Shown: one piece after another, positions 1 to 12,592 of the stretch
How the letters are laid out: each line of letters begins with the position of its first letter
How positions within the stretch are numbered: position 1 is the stretch's first letter
Origin: Chaunax sp. Z400
Taxonomy: Eukaryota; Chordata; Actinopteri; Lophiiformes; Chaunacidae
DNA length: 64,000 nucleotides
NCBI GenBank assembly: GCA_037577475.1
Contig: CM075189.1
Span: forward strand, 16,345,839 to 16,409,838
Reading direction: 5' to 3'
Notes under the pieces: model-generated
Seen by the model: the letters and a program-made list of their open reading frames with translations, nothing else
The model's database searches: none
What the model was told of the DNA's origin: nothing
Program-made: the position numbers and the translations under genes

Positions 1-330
1 GGGTGATTACATAAATGAACTGCAATTGATTATCTTGGAATGTATTGAAAAAAGGAGGGAAGAGCCAAAGCAAGGTGTATAGCGTTGCATTTGATAAAGA
101 TGAGACAAGAGACTGAACAAAAACACAGCAAGGTGCGACTGAAATGATTTATTATGTAAAAGCTTAACCAAATCAAACAGAAGATAAGGAGAAAACAGAT
201 GGAAAAGAAAAAGAGTGAGGTTCGAATTAAGGTCGGCACACACGGTAAGACCGACAGACTGCTAAAAAACGGTTTAATAAAACTGGAGTGACGGCAGAGA
301 AACGAGTACAAAGAACGAAAGATGGCATTA

Positions 331-475
331 AAACAATGAAAAGAGAAAAAGGCAAGAGAGAGGGCACAAAAAGAGGACGAATCAAAGAAAAACAGAGGGG
401 AGAAGTGAGGGGGAGTTGAGAAAGCGATGATAGAGAGAGGGGAGAGAGGAGAGGGGAGAAGGTGAGAGCCAGAAC
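331..475. repeat. purine-rich low-complexity tract
   Basis: The plus strand is dominated by GA-rich runs of the gagaggggagag type. The minus strand is the pyrimidine mirror and produces Ser/Leu/Pro-rich spurious frames. Confidence 0.6.
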
Positions 476-1039
476 GGGCAAAGGGGCAGGTTTATTCTGG
501 GTCTCAGGGGCCACTTCAACGCCACACTTCACGGTGTAAAAATACTGCCGTCCCTCCGACGGACCGCCTTTGATCAGATGCAGACCGACACAGGGAGAGA
601 GAGATGGTGTGTGTCTAAGAGAGCTTCGTGGTTTACAACCTGGATTCAGAGATTGAGATTATTTTTTCTTAGTTCATTTTGGTTTATCTTGACATTTTTT
701 TAGTAAAGGGGAAATTTAGGATTACATGTATCTTTAGGTTAAAGGTGAACATTTAGGTCAGGATTTGGGCTTCAGACTTAAACTGGGTATAAATTGTTTG
801 CTGAGAGTTAGATGAGAAAATGTGTAAAAGGTGCTTCACCTGCTGAGGTGAAGGTTGGGGGCAACAAGAATATGACAATACTTTTTAAGCGGGTTAATTA
901 ATGCATAAATCAGTTTATTCTAATCCATACACAAATAAAATATTGCAAACATGCAGTACTATAAATAGCTGGAACTATTTCTTGGTAAACGGCAGCGACT
1001 TCCCAGAGTATTGTTGTGTATACGGTTATTTTCTGTTTG

Positions 1040-1245
1040 GGTATGTAGTAAACAAACCAATGATGTGAGCTTGAGGCCGATTTTTCAACATTGGACAGTT
1101 TACCCCCTGCTTCCTGTCTTGTGCTAAGCTAAGCTAATGCCCTCCTGGATCTCCATGCTTAACTTACTTCATCTAACTCTCATCAAGGAAGTGCATAAGC
1201 ATATTTTCCAAAATGACTAACTAATACCTTTGACTTTCATAGTTG
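1040..1245 (+). repeat. dispersed teleost repeat (GCTAAGCTAAGCTAA type)
   Basis: The core 'gtgctaagctaagctaa', preceded by 'ttggacag...ccccctg' and followed by 'catctaactctcatcaagg' and 'gcatattttccaaaatg', matches from memory a repeat very common in teleost genomes. An 18-bp piece of the same element in inverted orientation ('gctgagagttagatgaga') lies at about 800-818, suggesting a second broken copy. The family name is not certain. Confidence 0.55.
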
Positions 1246-1901
1246 TTCCGAGTTTTATCAGTGCATTTATCAGTGAAATATGATCCAGCGAGTCCAGTCT
1301 GAGTAAGAGATTAATGTGTTGAAAGGCTTATTAAATACCAAAACAAAGCATAATGGTTTTAATACTCATTAACATGATTTTGCAACTCTAGAACATTATC
1401 ATTATCGCAATTCTACAAAGCTAAACAGCAGAAATCTATTTGATCTGCCACTGCTGTGTCTTGCTGGATGAGGTTGAGTTACAGATGAGGTAGAGCTGGG
1501 ATCACGTTCTTTGGCGGGCAGCTGCGTCTTTTTTCGTTCTTTTTTTTTCTCCCTCCCACATCCCCCTGCATTAGCACTCCCTCTGGTTGCCGGACTGACC
1601 TTGTTCAAATACATAAGGAGATTATTTTGATTTAAACGCGGCCTTAACCCAAAGCAGTTATAGTGTGTGCGTTTGTGTGCGTGTGAGCCCAGCGACACAC
1701 ACACACAGATAAAGAGAAAGAATGTGTGTGAAGAAACAAATAGAGAGGGCAGCAAAATAGCAAATGTTTGGTGTCACTGAAGTGTGAATGTGCATCTATG
1801 CTTATGACAGGGAGAGCGAAAGAGGGGGAGAAGGGGAAGGAAAGAGAGTAGGATGAAAGGATAACAAATAAAGAAGGGTTAAGTTACATGACAGGGAGAC
1901 T

Positions 1902-1932
1902 TGGGGGTGGGGGGTGGGGGGGAGAGGAGGAA
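1902..1932 (+). other. G-run cluster, possible G-quadruplex
   Basis: Runs of five or more G separated by single T bases, followed by more short G runs (ggagaggagg). The spacing fits the usual four-G-tract rule on the plus strand, which is the nontemplate-opposite strand of fgfrl1. Function is not implied. Confidence 0.4.
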
Positions 1933-3029
1933 TGTGCCCCACCAAATCACACCTCACACAAATAGACTGCTCTCCACTCTGTCAGAGTCAATTATCTGAA
2001 CAAACAACCACCCTGATGTGTGTCTGTGTGTGGGCATATACCCTCGCCTTCTCCCCTTTGACGGCGTACAAGGTGTTTATTGTACGTCCTGCTACTGTGC
2101 TATTTAAAATGTCACACACTCTCCGCTATCTGTAATGCCACCTCTAGACTTTCTTCTCATTCAAAAATGTTTATATGCCCGCGGTGATGACTTCAGCAAA
2201 GGTTATGAGTGGTTACCCAGTTTTCCAGCCAGCTCCGGGGCATGTTCAGAGTCACCATTGGCTGTCCCTGCTCCACCTCTTGAGCTGGAGTCATCTGGTG
2301 TGGAAAGAGAAAGACGAGGAGGAACCGTTAGTGAATTGATAAGTGACACATTGAACAAAGAAACCTGAGGCAGCAAACTCCGATGATCGGACAACAAATT
2401 GATTGTCAGACTGTTGATCGGGTTATAGAGTAAAATAAACATGGCCGAGCTGGATCTATGCGCGACAAACTAAAAAGGAATTTCATGAACCTTGTAAGGA
2501 GGTTAGGAAGATTTGTTTCTGTTTTCAGTTGTTTCATATGATGCAGCCGTTTCAGCTCAGGATCATGATGGTTTGTTCATAATAAATCCAAGAGATCAGT
2601 GACACATTAGTCCAAAAATAAGATGCAGATGAAGCATCACCGTCATAGACATTTTAAAATATTAATGCCCTACATTAAATATATAAGTTTTTAGGTCAAA
2701 ATGATGCAACAGTTAAATCTGGAAAGTCATAGGTGGATCAGTGGTTAGAAAAGCAGGGACACTGGTGCACATGTCATATAAAGTCTGGTCGACAGGTGAA
2801 ACAGGTGTCAGAAGTCACAGGACTAAAACCATGAGGGAATTCTGGTTTCCAAACACTTGTTTTCCATCCGGTGCTCCGCCTCTGGCAACCCAACCTGCCC
2901 ACATCATAAATAATATGATCTCTGCCCATTAGTGTGACTGTGCCAGAGAAATGTGCTACTGCAATTCACTGGTTATGAACGCTGTAAAACTAATCCTACG
3001 AGTCCTCTGTCAGTCCTCTACCCATAACC

Positions 3030-3180
3030 CCCAAAAACCCTGTTCAGACCAAAGACGTGCAACGAGACGAGATGAAACTAGCGACTACTTGAAATGTGCC
3101 GATTTACCAAACTTTTGAGGCTTTTTGTAGCTGAATATAATTTGTAGCATCTTGAAATCTTAGGGCGAGTTACTTGCTAT
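3030..3180. repeat. possible degenerate MITE-like repeat
   Basis: The segment starting 'accctgttcagaccaaag' and containing 'gcaacgagacgagatg' and 'actagcgact' resembles a fish repeat I recall that begins with 'ccctgttcacaccaaag'. No inverted ends could be delimited, so the borders are guesses. Confidence 0.25.
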
Positions 3181-3223
3181 AGCTTCATTTCTTGTACTAA
3201 TGAAATGGCAAAAACAAAAAGTG

Positions 3224-3275
3224 TGAGTTGAGTGAGTGAGTGAGTGAGTGAGTGAGTGAGTGAGTGAGAGAGAGA
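3224..3275. repeat. (GAGT)n microsatellite
   Basis: About eleven perfect tetranucleotide units ending in a short GA run. Confidence 0.95.
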
Positions 3276-3862
3276 GGCAGCGAATGAGGAAGAAGAAAAG
3301 GTTAGCAGTGAAGCTGACATTTTAAAACAGAAATGCATGAGGTGTCTTTCCTCTATCCAAAACTAGGTAATTTCGACCACAGGGTGCTGATTGGATGTTG
3401 GAACAAAATGATGTGTCTTGTGTTCTAACATCAGCTGCTAGTTGAGTTACAGGTGACGCCGTCAGCTGAGACTTTTCCCCGCAATGTCCTGAAACAGTTT
3501 AGTCCTGTCATGAATCTTTTGTCCTTAAAGCTATTAGAGGCCGAATTAAAACAATAACATTGTACTTTACGTCGGGGTCAAATGTCAAATCATCCATTGT
3601 GTTTTTTGTGTGTAAAAATTGCTTCATAAATACATATTATTAATGCAATCTTTTATATACCTGTGATTCATATCATCACTTCAATCAGCCTTCTCTTTGT
3701 GTAGTTACTGCATTTAGGCTTTGTAGGGCAGTGTACTCTTTTGTGCCTATATCATCAATATCATATTGCTTTTACTCGCATACAGTTGCTCCAGTGTCCC
3801 TCTCTCATATCAGCATGTCTTCTTATTATGAAAAAGATACAAACATCAATCTGAACCTTCAC

Positions 3863-3864
<2 letters not shown>

Positions 3865-3936
<72 letters not shown>

Positions 3937-3949
3937 TGTGTGGGGGGGG
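3865..3949. repeat. (TG)n microsatellite followed by a G run
   Basis: About 34 uninterrupted TG units, one TTTG interruption near 3933, then an eight-G run. The Cys-Val and His-Thr frames across it are artefacts of the repeat. Confidence 0.97.
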
Positions 3950-6150
3950 AGTAGTTATGGAAAGAAAGAAAAAGGGAACAGCCGCTGACCATCTGCAGGA
4001 AATACATGTGTGCATAATTGTAAATGGATATGTTTATCATTCATGCTGGTACATACGGGGATATGTGCGTAGATTTTACAAGACCACCTGAAAGCTCAGA
4101 GCGTTTAATGCAGCGCCAAATGCCTTTAAAGCATCTCTATTTGGACGATGGAAAACAAGACGTACTCGACATCCAAATACGAGGCATGACCTGCATCCTC
4201 GGGGCTGGTATTAATAGCATTACTGGCAGTCCGCTTGGTCCAGACCCCGAATGTGTGTGGTTGTGTGTATCTTTGTGCCTGTGTGATATGAATTCCTATA
4301 TGGGAGTGTCAGTGCATTTGTGGGTGCATGTGCTCTGACGTAATTTATCTAAGGGGTAACTTGAGGTGCTGGTACTCCTGTTGCATCTCCCGCCTCCGCT
4401 TTGACTCCCCCTTCAAACACTCCCTCCTGCCATATGCATAGCGTGTTCTGAGAAAAGGCAGTGCATTTGAAGCCAAGCGGTAAGGGGTCTAATCTGAGGG
4501 GGAACATTGTTTAGCACTTTTAAACACTCCTCCCGGCCTGGTGTGAGCCTATAAATCTAACTAGGTAGACCTCCTACAGACCCATTTACAAAGCGGGGCT
4601 GGACCCCTTCTACTGTCCATGCAGTGCAGCCATACATCCAAAATCAATCCATGCATGTGTATAACACTAATGCAGGGATCAATCAGCAACAGAAAATCTA
4701 CTAAAATGCATGTGTTCTGATTAATAATATAAATATACAAACACTAATACATTCAATAAATAGTTGAACAGTATGAAAATCGACATCTCCTCTATCCCAG
4801 AACTATGTGCAGTAAGTATGGCTCGCAGACAGGAAACACTCCTCTGGCTGATGGTTTCCCATCAATGGCAACCACTTTTTGAAAATCAGCCATCCCAAAA
4901 TAATAAAATAAATATTTTCTTAATAGTTGTGGCATGTGTGGCATTGCAGTTTCAGTTAGACCCAGAACCAGACAAACACGACACATGCATTAGTGTGGTT
5001 ACTTGTGCGTTTACTCAAGCATCTGTTTTAGAGATAATGCTGAAGTTAAGTTATTTAAAACTGGGCTGAAAGCTGTAAACATCGTGTGCTAATGAATTCA
5101 ACTGACAACGACCGAGATGAACCCGAACCAAAAGAAAAAAGAAAAAAAGAAAAAAGAAAATTGGTGAAGCCTTGTGAGGCGAAGTATCCCGGCATCTTTG
5201 ATGACCTCGATGTGTGACAGATGATGTGCACTAGTTCAAGGTTGCGCATTCAGCACAGCCACAAGGCCAGACGAGCAACGGAGGTCAAAGCGACTCAACG
5301 TCATTGTGACGTGGAGACGGATCATTCCGGTTCTGTAAAGTTTTAAAGTCCTATTTGGTCATGTTGATCAACTTTCTCTCTGACTCTCTCCTAGAAGTTA
5401 TAGCAACAGACAAGCAAATGAAACACAACCGTTACCTGGAATAAATTTAAGAACACAATTCAAAAAATATATAACAAAGGTTTAGTCATTTTTTAGACAT
5501 TCTAATGTCTGTTAATGTTGTTATGACCCCTTGGGCCCTCTTGAGGGTGACTTGTTATTAGTCTGTCCTTTTCTGCAGGTAGGTGATTGGCTGCTCTAGA
5601 CCAGTACTTCCTGGTTTACTTAAGGCCTGGCTGCAGCCATAATCACTCTCTCTCTAATCATGGTCTTAGTTTGCTCATGTTATGTTAGAACTCTATCATG
5701 TTCTGCACCTCACAAAACTCTCAACCATACATTCTCAACTCATGAACACCTTACATGTACCTGCTCATCCAAAGATGTTCATGGAAAGAAGAGAAAACTG
5801 TTTTTTTTAGTTTTTTTTAAAAATGTGACACATTTTAAAACCTTCCAGACTTAACGAGTGACGAAATCTCTCATTGTGAAACCTACAAATCACACCTCTG
5901 TCAGAGCGTTGGACTTCCAGGTTTCAGACATAAGTTCTGAGTCAGTTTTACGCCTTTCTCCACTTCTGTTATACGAGTGCATGATGGGATTAGACTCAAT
6001 GTTTCACCATTTGTTTCGATTTGAACACACACAGAGTATTCCCTCGCAGCGTGTCTTTAATAAACATCTTTTCTTCTGATCCTGTTCCACCTTCTAATGT
6101 TTGGCCAGATCGTTTGGCTGGAGATTACGATTACTAATCCATAAACTCAC

Positions 6151-6230
6151 AGACACACACACATACTTACACCTACACACCCACACACCTACACACCCAC
6201 ACACCCACACACCTACACACCCACACACTA
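6151..6230. repeat. CA-based minisatellite (CACACCYA units)
   Basis: Imperfect alternation of 'acacaccta' and 'acacaccca' units, about eight copies, grown from an adjacent CA tract. Confidence 0.8.
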
Positions 6231-6339
6231 GAAGGCAAGTTGTATAAGCAAATACATACAGTCAGTAATTTTTCCCTTTCTACAGCCCTTTCTACATAGA
6301 GATTGCACATAAGCGCCGCAATGAAGATCCACCTCTAAG

Positions 6340-6490
6340 CTGCCTTTATTTACACTGGACACAAACGGTGGCTTCACACCACCCCAGTTGTGACTTTAAC
6401 CAAGCGTGCCCACGTTACGCAAGCAAAAGAAGCCTGACACACAACACAGCAGCTTCGGCATCGAGTATTAGCAGCGCTAACGCATGACCA
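6340..6490 (+). repeat. fragment of dispersed repeat family A
   Basis: The piece 'gcaagcaaaagaagcctgac' followed by 'acacaacacagcagc' parallels 'gcataagcaaaagaggcatg' plus 'acaaaacacagcaac' at 44139-44180. Upstream, 'ttatttacactgg' also resembles family A. It is a partial, divergent copy of the family seen at 33.7, 44.1 and 53.7 kb. Confidence 0.4.
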
Positions 6491-6855
6491 TGCAAGCACC
6501 GGCTACATACACCATCTATAAAGATAGAAAATTACCTCCTAAAATACATAATAATAAGTTCTGCAACCTGATACAAGAATCATTAAAGTGTATAGTATAC
6601 ATTCTTTCACCACCACACAGTGTAAAGCACACATAACACACTCCTTTCATCATTAATGAGTTTTGTTCTCTTTTTTTTTGGTTTTGTTTGTTTTATTAGT
6701 CTCATTCCAACCTTCGCTCAGTCTCTCCTCACACTTCTTTCTGTTTCATTTTCTGCCCCTTTTCTTCTCTGTTTATTTTCATCTCTTTTAATCTACAGGG
6801 GAGACATGGTTCAGCAGCGTGCTACATTTCACACATTCACTGGCAAGGGGTGCCC

Positions 6856-6891
6856 CGATGTGAGTGTGTGTGAGTGTGTGTGTGTGTGTAT
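6856..6891. repeat. imperfect (GT)n tract
   Basis: GTGTGTGA-interrupted GT repeat. Confidence 0.8.
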
Positions 6892-7097
6892 TTGTATAAC
6901 CCCTTCTTGTATTTACTTTTAGGTCTGCAGAGAAAAGGCAGCATTGGACATGCTCAGAAATATGAGTCCCAATAGGCCAGTGTGTGTATGTGTGTGTTTG
7001 TATGCATGAGTGTGTCCAGGGGGCCAGTGTTTTCCTAAAGGGTCATGTCCTTCCAGGTTTTAATATAGAGACACTGGATATGTGGACAGAACCTCTG

Positions 7098-7124
7098 TGT
7101 GTGTGTGAGAGAGAGAGAGAGATA
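7098..7124. repeat. compound (GT)n(GA)n microsatellite
   Basis: GT units pass directly into GA units and then into 'atatat'. Confidence 0.85.
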
Positions 7125-9884
7125 TATTTCTGTCGGTTCGTACTGACCACTGGTTGTTGTAGCATCAGGGCTAAAACCAGCCTGATGTGAGTTTGTGTAT
7201 CTGACAAACCCAGTAACTCACCGATAGTCCCCCCCCAAAACTAACCACGGTTACAGTTTCAGACTTTATACAGGCATAGATTGCTTTACACTTCATCCAG
7301 ACTTAAAGCTTTACTTCATAGTTGAGACAGGAGCTACGGCAAGTAGAACTGAAATACCTCTCCTGGAAGGTGAGCCATTGTTCCGTTAAAACTTGGTCCC
7401 ATGAGGTTGATATTTCTGCTTCAGCAACAATAGCTTGCTTTTAATATTGCAGTTTTGGCCAAAGTTTAAGATTTTATGCAATATGTGAATCGTCATGAAC
7501 CCAAAAATATCTTAAAACCTCACATGGATTGCAACTGGGCTCTGATTTTAATATGATCTACTGCCTAAATGAGGTACGTTTCAATCGAGATGTTGAACAG
7601 GAAACTGTATTCTTTCACTAAGGTTCAAAGTTCAAACATTTGAAGGAGCAATTTAGAAAACAGGTCCATTCAGTAGCTGAAGGATTCCATCATATCTGAA
7701 CCTATCGATCATATATCGATGTAGCGCAGCTGTCTAGTAATGTGGATGTTAACGTTTTAAGGATTTGTCATCCGTATTGGCTGATTTTCTTTCTTTTTTC
7801 TCTTTAATTCTTCCTTTCTTTCTTTAAAGCAAGAGTTATAAAGGTTGTATTCTTCTGCTTTTAGAGTCAAGTAATTAAAAGAAAAACTTTTTCAACCATC
7901 TGTACGGTCAATCATTTCAATAAAGTAAATAACATGGTAGAAAAAGGTTTAATCACATCAATAATCACAAGCTCGGTCATACAACTCGCGAGTTTGAAAT
8001 GTTTGTTATTACAGCAGCAGAACATATTTTGAGCCTCCGACCTCATCACTCCCCAAACATTTCTGCTTTTGATGACATGGCAAAGGGAAAATCTTAAGTT
8101 TTCCATTAAGAAATATGCAATTTCACATCCCTTTGGACCATCATTATCACCATATATGTGTGTAAAGGAGTTGGAAAAGCTAGAACAGACAATAAATAAA
8201 CATCCATAAGCTCAATGATAAAATTTTGCTTCGGAAGTCAACTGGAGACAAACTGCATCCATCTGGAAAAGGTCACTCAGGCAGTTTTGATGCTTCCACA
8301 CTGTTTTTACCCACAACAGCATAAAAGGTGGGGAAAACACTGGATGGGTACCACAGAGATTGTAGGATTACTATTTTAGATTAGCGTGGATAGAAGGTTA
8401 ATATGAACAATGTTGTATTTTGGTGTCCAACATGACCTTGGAACCACATTCTTCCGCATAGTTTTGGATCTATCCTCCTCCAAACCAGTCTACTGGAACA
8501 ACCGGCAGAACAAACCCAATCTGTTCTTCGACAGTCTGTTGGCCTGTCAGTGCACTGACCCCCTTCTAAAACACACACTGTCATTATAACTCCATGAATT
8601 CAATGATACGGTGGAAACAATGAAACCATGTTATGTGACTATTTCTTATAACAGAAGGCCATTATTGCTGCAGTTGGAATAACACTAGATTTATAATACT
8701 TGTGGGTGAAAAGACATCCAATCTCTCTCCGAAATGATGGCACGCACACACACAAACACACACATACACTGCATTTTGACCCCATGTTCCTCATGTTCTT
8801 CTCTGTCCAGCCACAGTCATTTCAGGAATATTTATTTGAATTTAGATGCCAGAAGTTACAACATTACACCCAGTGTCATTATAATACATGGTTAGATTTA
8901 CATGCCGTGATTCCAGATCCAAAATGTAATACTGCAAATGATGTGTGGAAGCTTTGTCTGCAGTGTGTAGTGTTATAGTGGTTCATGTACAATTAACAGC
9001 TTATTTCCTTCAGTGACAGTCAGTGTTTAATGTAACTGGGCCTCAAGCAAACCAGCCAAGTGTGCAGTGTAAAGCAAATGTGGATATCAAAGTGAGAATT
9101 AATAGCTTTTTCTGAATTCACTGATAAAATAAAATTCTAAGTTTAGAGTTGTACAACAGGATATTTAGAAAATGTGCATCATTAGCAGATAGAATGTGTT
9201 CAGATGTCATGGAGGTGGATCTGTTAGGTCATTTAAATCACAAAAGTCTGTTCTGACCTTAAATGTCAATAGATCCATCTCTGAAATGATTTGATGATCA
9301 ATCAAGAAGGTACCTGACGAAATGAATTTTCAATCAATGACTTTTCACGCAATAATGTCCAATATGTGTTGTTTCCATCTCGTCTGCTGCCTCTCTCCGT
9401 TTTGTGTTACTGTAAAATGAATAGCTTTGGGTTTCGGCGATTCCACAAAATAGTATTATGAAGACGTCAGCTTGGCATCTGAACACTTCTTTTCTAGATA
9501 TTTTGACATTTTATGCACGAAATGATTCATCAAATCATGCAAAAATGGGGGAAAAGTCATTATGTTTCATGTTTTTGGTCTTGGATCAATCAAAAATGAA
9601 AATAATCATGAGTTGCAACTCTTAATATTATTGTAACTTCAGTCCCCCGTAGGAGGACTGCTATTTCCTGTAAATATTGTTAAAAATCCCTCTCACCACT
9701 TGGCCTGAAGATTGTCTCCTGAAAAGTCATTTCACAAAATAAAACATCCTTATCATTATTTTGACACACAATCAAAACAAGCAGAAAAAAAAAATCATAA
9801 TCTCTATGCTTAAAGTCGTCGTATTTCCTTAAGAGAAAACTGCAATATCCATGCACACGTGTACTTTACTCCACAGACACTGTC

Positions 9885-9926
9885 CACACACACACACACA
9901 CACGCACACACACACAAACACACACA
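9885..9926. repeat. (CA)n microsatellite
   Basis: CA tract with single G and A interruptions. Confidence 0.9.
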
Positions 9927-10258
9927 ATGTGATTTACACTCTCTCTTGTGGAGAGGCCGTGTAGCCTTATGGAAATCATTAGAACTTGTGCTGCTACACA
10001 GTCCTCCATTACCAGCATGAGAGGGAGACATTGAAAAGAGACGGACGGAGAGGGAAGGGGAACAAGACGGGAACTGACTGACTTCCAGAGGAGGTCAAGA
10101 GGCAGCAGGAGAGAGATGAAACGAGTTAAGGGGGAGTTAAAGGCGACAGTGCGGAGAGATTTATTAACTGCAACCGCAGAGCAGACAATCATACACCCAA
10201 CAGTTCACTGCTGCTCCCTATGAGCGACAACACTGGCTTAAATGACAGATTAACAGCT

Positions 10259-10281
10259 TGTGTGTGTGTGTGTGTGTGTGT
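10259..10281. repeat. (TG)n microsatellite
   Basis: Eleven perfect TG units. Confidence 0.92.
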
Positions 10282-10519
10282 AAGTATTTAGTGGGTAGTG
10301 ATCGCAGTGGTGACGTGTGTTTGAAGTGATGACATTGGCCAGCGTTCACTAAATCACTTAATCACAAACACAGAACAAAGAACACACTCTCTCTACGCTT
10401 AACGGTCGGCATACTGTAAATATATTTTCCTCTGAGATGTCTCCGGAACATTGGATCTCATTTACCCCTCATCATGTGCACACCAACGACAGACAGGTTT
10501 TCTCGCTCCAAGTAGTCAA

Positions 10520-10700
10520 GCCCTTCCGTCCCTCTCCTGGCCCCCTTGGACCGGGCCAAGACAACAACAAAGGAGTGCAATTTTTACGAGGCTATTTACA
10601 AGTGGGATTAAGCATTGTGCCATTCTGGGCTCCGGCTCTCTGAAATAGGATCAACACACATTAACGTTTGGGCAGGAATTGCTTCCAGCTTTTTGACCTA
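10520..10700. promoter_or_regulatory. candidate intronic regulatory element
   Basis: A non-repetitive, balanced-composition block. It contains 'acaacaacaaagg' (SOX/TCF-like AACAAAG core) and 'gggattaagc' (a K50 homeodomain-like GGATTA core). It lies between two microsatellites and shows no sign of being a transposon. This is a judgement by eye only; conservation is untested. Confidence 0.2.
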
Positions 10701-10715
10701 TTGTATTCAAACCAG

Positions 10716-10784
10716 CACACACACACACACGCACACACACACACACACACACGCACACACACGCACACACACACGCGCACACAC
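10716..10784. repeat. (CA)n microsatellite with CG interruptions
   Basis: Long CA tract interrupted by regularly spaced 'acgcac'. Confidence 0.95.
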
Positions 10785-11344
10785 TCGCAAGAAAGTGAAA
10801 ACTTGATCCCTAACTGTATGATTTTAGAACTAATAAACCCCATCATTGTGTGACGTTTATGAGAGAGTATGTGGAACCACTTGTGCCTCATGCCTACATG
10901 CTATTCCATAGCACTGTTTATATTTTACGGTCTGACACAATCCCTGTTGAAGGAGGTCGGGGTGCTTCGTGTGTTATTGCACTGCTGCTTTTCTCAACAT
11001 ATTCCATGTCATAACCAAACCCAGGCCTTGTAGTTAACCTAAACCTGACCGTCATGGGTAATTGGCCCGTGCCTGGCTACAGCATCTTAAAATATACCAG
11101 AGCTGCGTCGGGCACCAACTCTGCTAAAACATGGATTTGAACTTATTAACGGCCCATAAAAATGTGGCATTTTAATCACATATTGTGTATTTGGATAACA
11201 TCAGATGGAGATTGAATGGGGCAGGATTTGTGCTTCGTCAGCTGGAAGTGACACAGTTGAACTCTCTCTTCCTTCCCCTCATTGCTACAGCGAGGCAGCA
11301 GATGCAAAACGATTTTATGAAATGCTTGGTGTCAGAATCATGAT

Positions 11345-11400
11345 ATAATAATACTTTACTGATCCCTAGTGGGAAAATGTCCTTTCTTGCAGGGAGGTCA
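11345..11400 (+). repeat. fragment with the fish 'TTTATTGATCCC' repeat motif
   Basis: 'aataatactttactgatcc' followed by 'ctagtgggaaaatg' is close to a short motif (tttattgatccc...ggggaaatt) shared by many teleost dispersed repeats. Only this motif is recognisable; element type and borders are unknown. Confidence 0.4.
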
Positions 11401-11719
11401 GCGGCCAGGTTAAGGACTAGGAAGGAGATGAAGTTTCTTACCCAAGGACACTGCAGGAAAATCTACCCTAATTCACTTTCACAGTGAAAAAGTAGAAGCT
11501 ATTGGCTGTGTGCTGCACATTTCTGTGGCGCGAAAAATGTTTTCTCTTGTGAAAAATGTGTCGGATGTACAAATTTGATGTTTCCAGCAGCAACGGTGGA
11601 GTTTGACTGATTCTGGAACCATTTTCAGCCTGTTTTATCCAAAACTCTGCTCCTGGACTCAAAGCGTTAGCTTTGTGCAGATTTCGTCAAGGAGAACTGC
11701 GGAACAGGGGCTGTTGATG

Positions 11720-11880
11720 CTCTCAATGGCAATGATGTTTGTACTGTGGCTCAGGAGGTTGTTGGTTTGAACCCTGGCCCCTGAAGTCGAGATGTTGAAG
11801 AGTTAGAAAGCCTGTGTTGTAAAGCGCTTTGAGTGGTCAGTCACATTAGAAAGTATAGTCCATTTGCCATCTTTTTATGT
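11720..11880 (+). repeat. tRNA-derived SINE, internally deleted
   Basis: The left part has a box-A-like 'tggctcaggagg' and a box-B-like 'ggtttgaaccc', then 'ggcccctgaagtc'. The right part, 'tgttgtaaagcgctttgag' with 'tggtcagtcacattagaaag' and 'agtccatttgccat', is the widespread fish SINE/LINE 3' tail. Relative to the usual element, the middle (the 'gtccttgggcaagacac' region) is missing and the A and B boxes are too close for a working pol III promoter. The copy is dead. Confidence 0.7.
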
Positions 11881-12535
11881 TGTGCAGAACTTAAGACCAG
11901 TGCCTGACCCTCATCTTCTTCTCAAGGAAAAACGTAAAGGATGCATGCTTTTAGTTCCTAGCTTCACGCTCTAACACACGAGTAATTGCCTGCTGTCCAT
12001 CTCCAGCACACACATATCCCTCCTGATCTAGTCTGGCATTTACAGATCATTCTGTCCGTTTCGTATTATTATACGTGCTGCTTTTCTCAAATGAGGCAAT
12101 TTGTCTCACCCGCACTGGAAAGGTGAACACATGCATCACCAGTCCTTGTTGCACACATGGAAAACATAGCTTTATGGGCACAACGTCAGCGGTTTGATGG
12201 ATCAAGGATGCGATTGGCCCAATCACTCACTCTCCATCTCTCTCTCGCACTTTAAAACATGGCCAACGGATTTGAGTTTCCTTGTGTGTCAGGTCTTGAA
12301 AAACATATTCTGGTGCGTCTCTGGCTTTACTGAGTGATTGACAGCAGGACAGGAAGACTAGAGCTGTCGTGAGACATGTGCAAGGACAAAGTGAATGTTA
12401 CACACTGAATACATTAAGAGTGGAAAGCAGCACTTCTACCCACATTATGTTTCCCTCTAAATGTGTGTGGACAGAGTGGAAACAGCAGGTCACTTTTTTT
12501 TTCATAACCATACAGTCACTCTCTTTCATACCTCA

Positions 12536-12592
12536 CATACACACACACACATACACACACACACACACACACTCACACACACACAAACACAG
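12536..12592. repeat. (CA)n microsatellite
   Basis: CA tract with AT and CT interruptions. Confidence 0.9.

Noticed and set aside
227..532. Minus-strand 101-codon frame starting 'MKCGVEVAPETQNKPAP', checked as a possible downstream fgfrl1 exon
   Set aside because: Neither the start nor the Ser/Leu-rich remainder matches any FGFRL1 segment. The rest is the complement of a purine-rich low-complexity tract.
2135..2368. Plus-strand frame of 77 codons of balanced composition
   Set aside because: No recognisable family, and it overlaps an equally long minus-strand frame. Most likely chance.
5517..5680. Possible solo LTR beginning TGTTATGACCCC with 'cctggtttacttaaggcctg'
   Set aside because: The composition recalls fish Gypsy LTRs, but no matching CA end, target duplication, polyadenylation arrangement or second copy was found.
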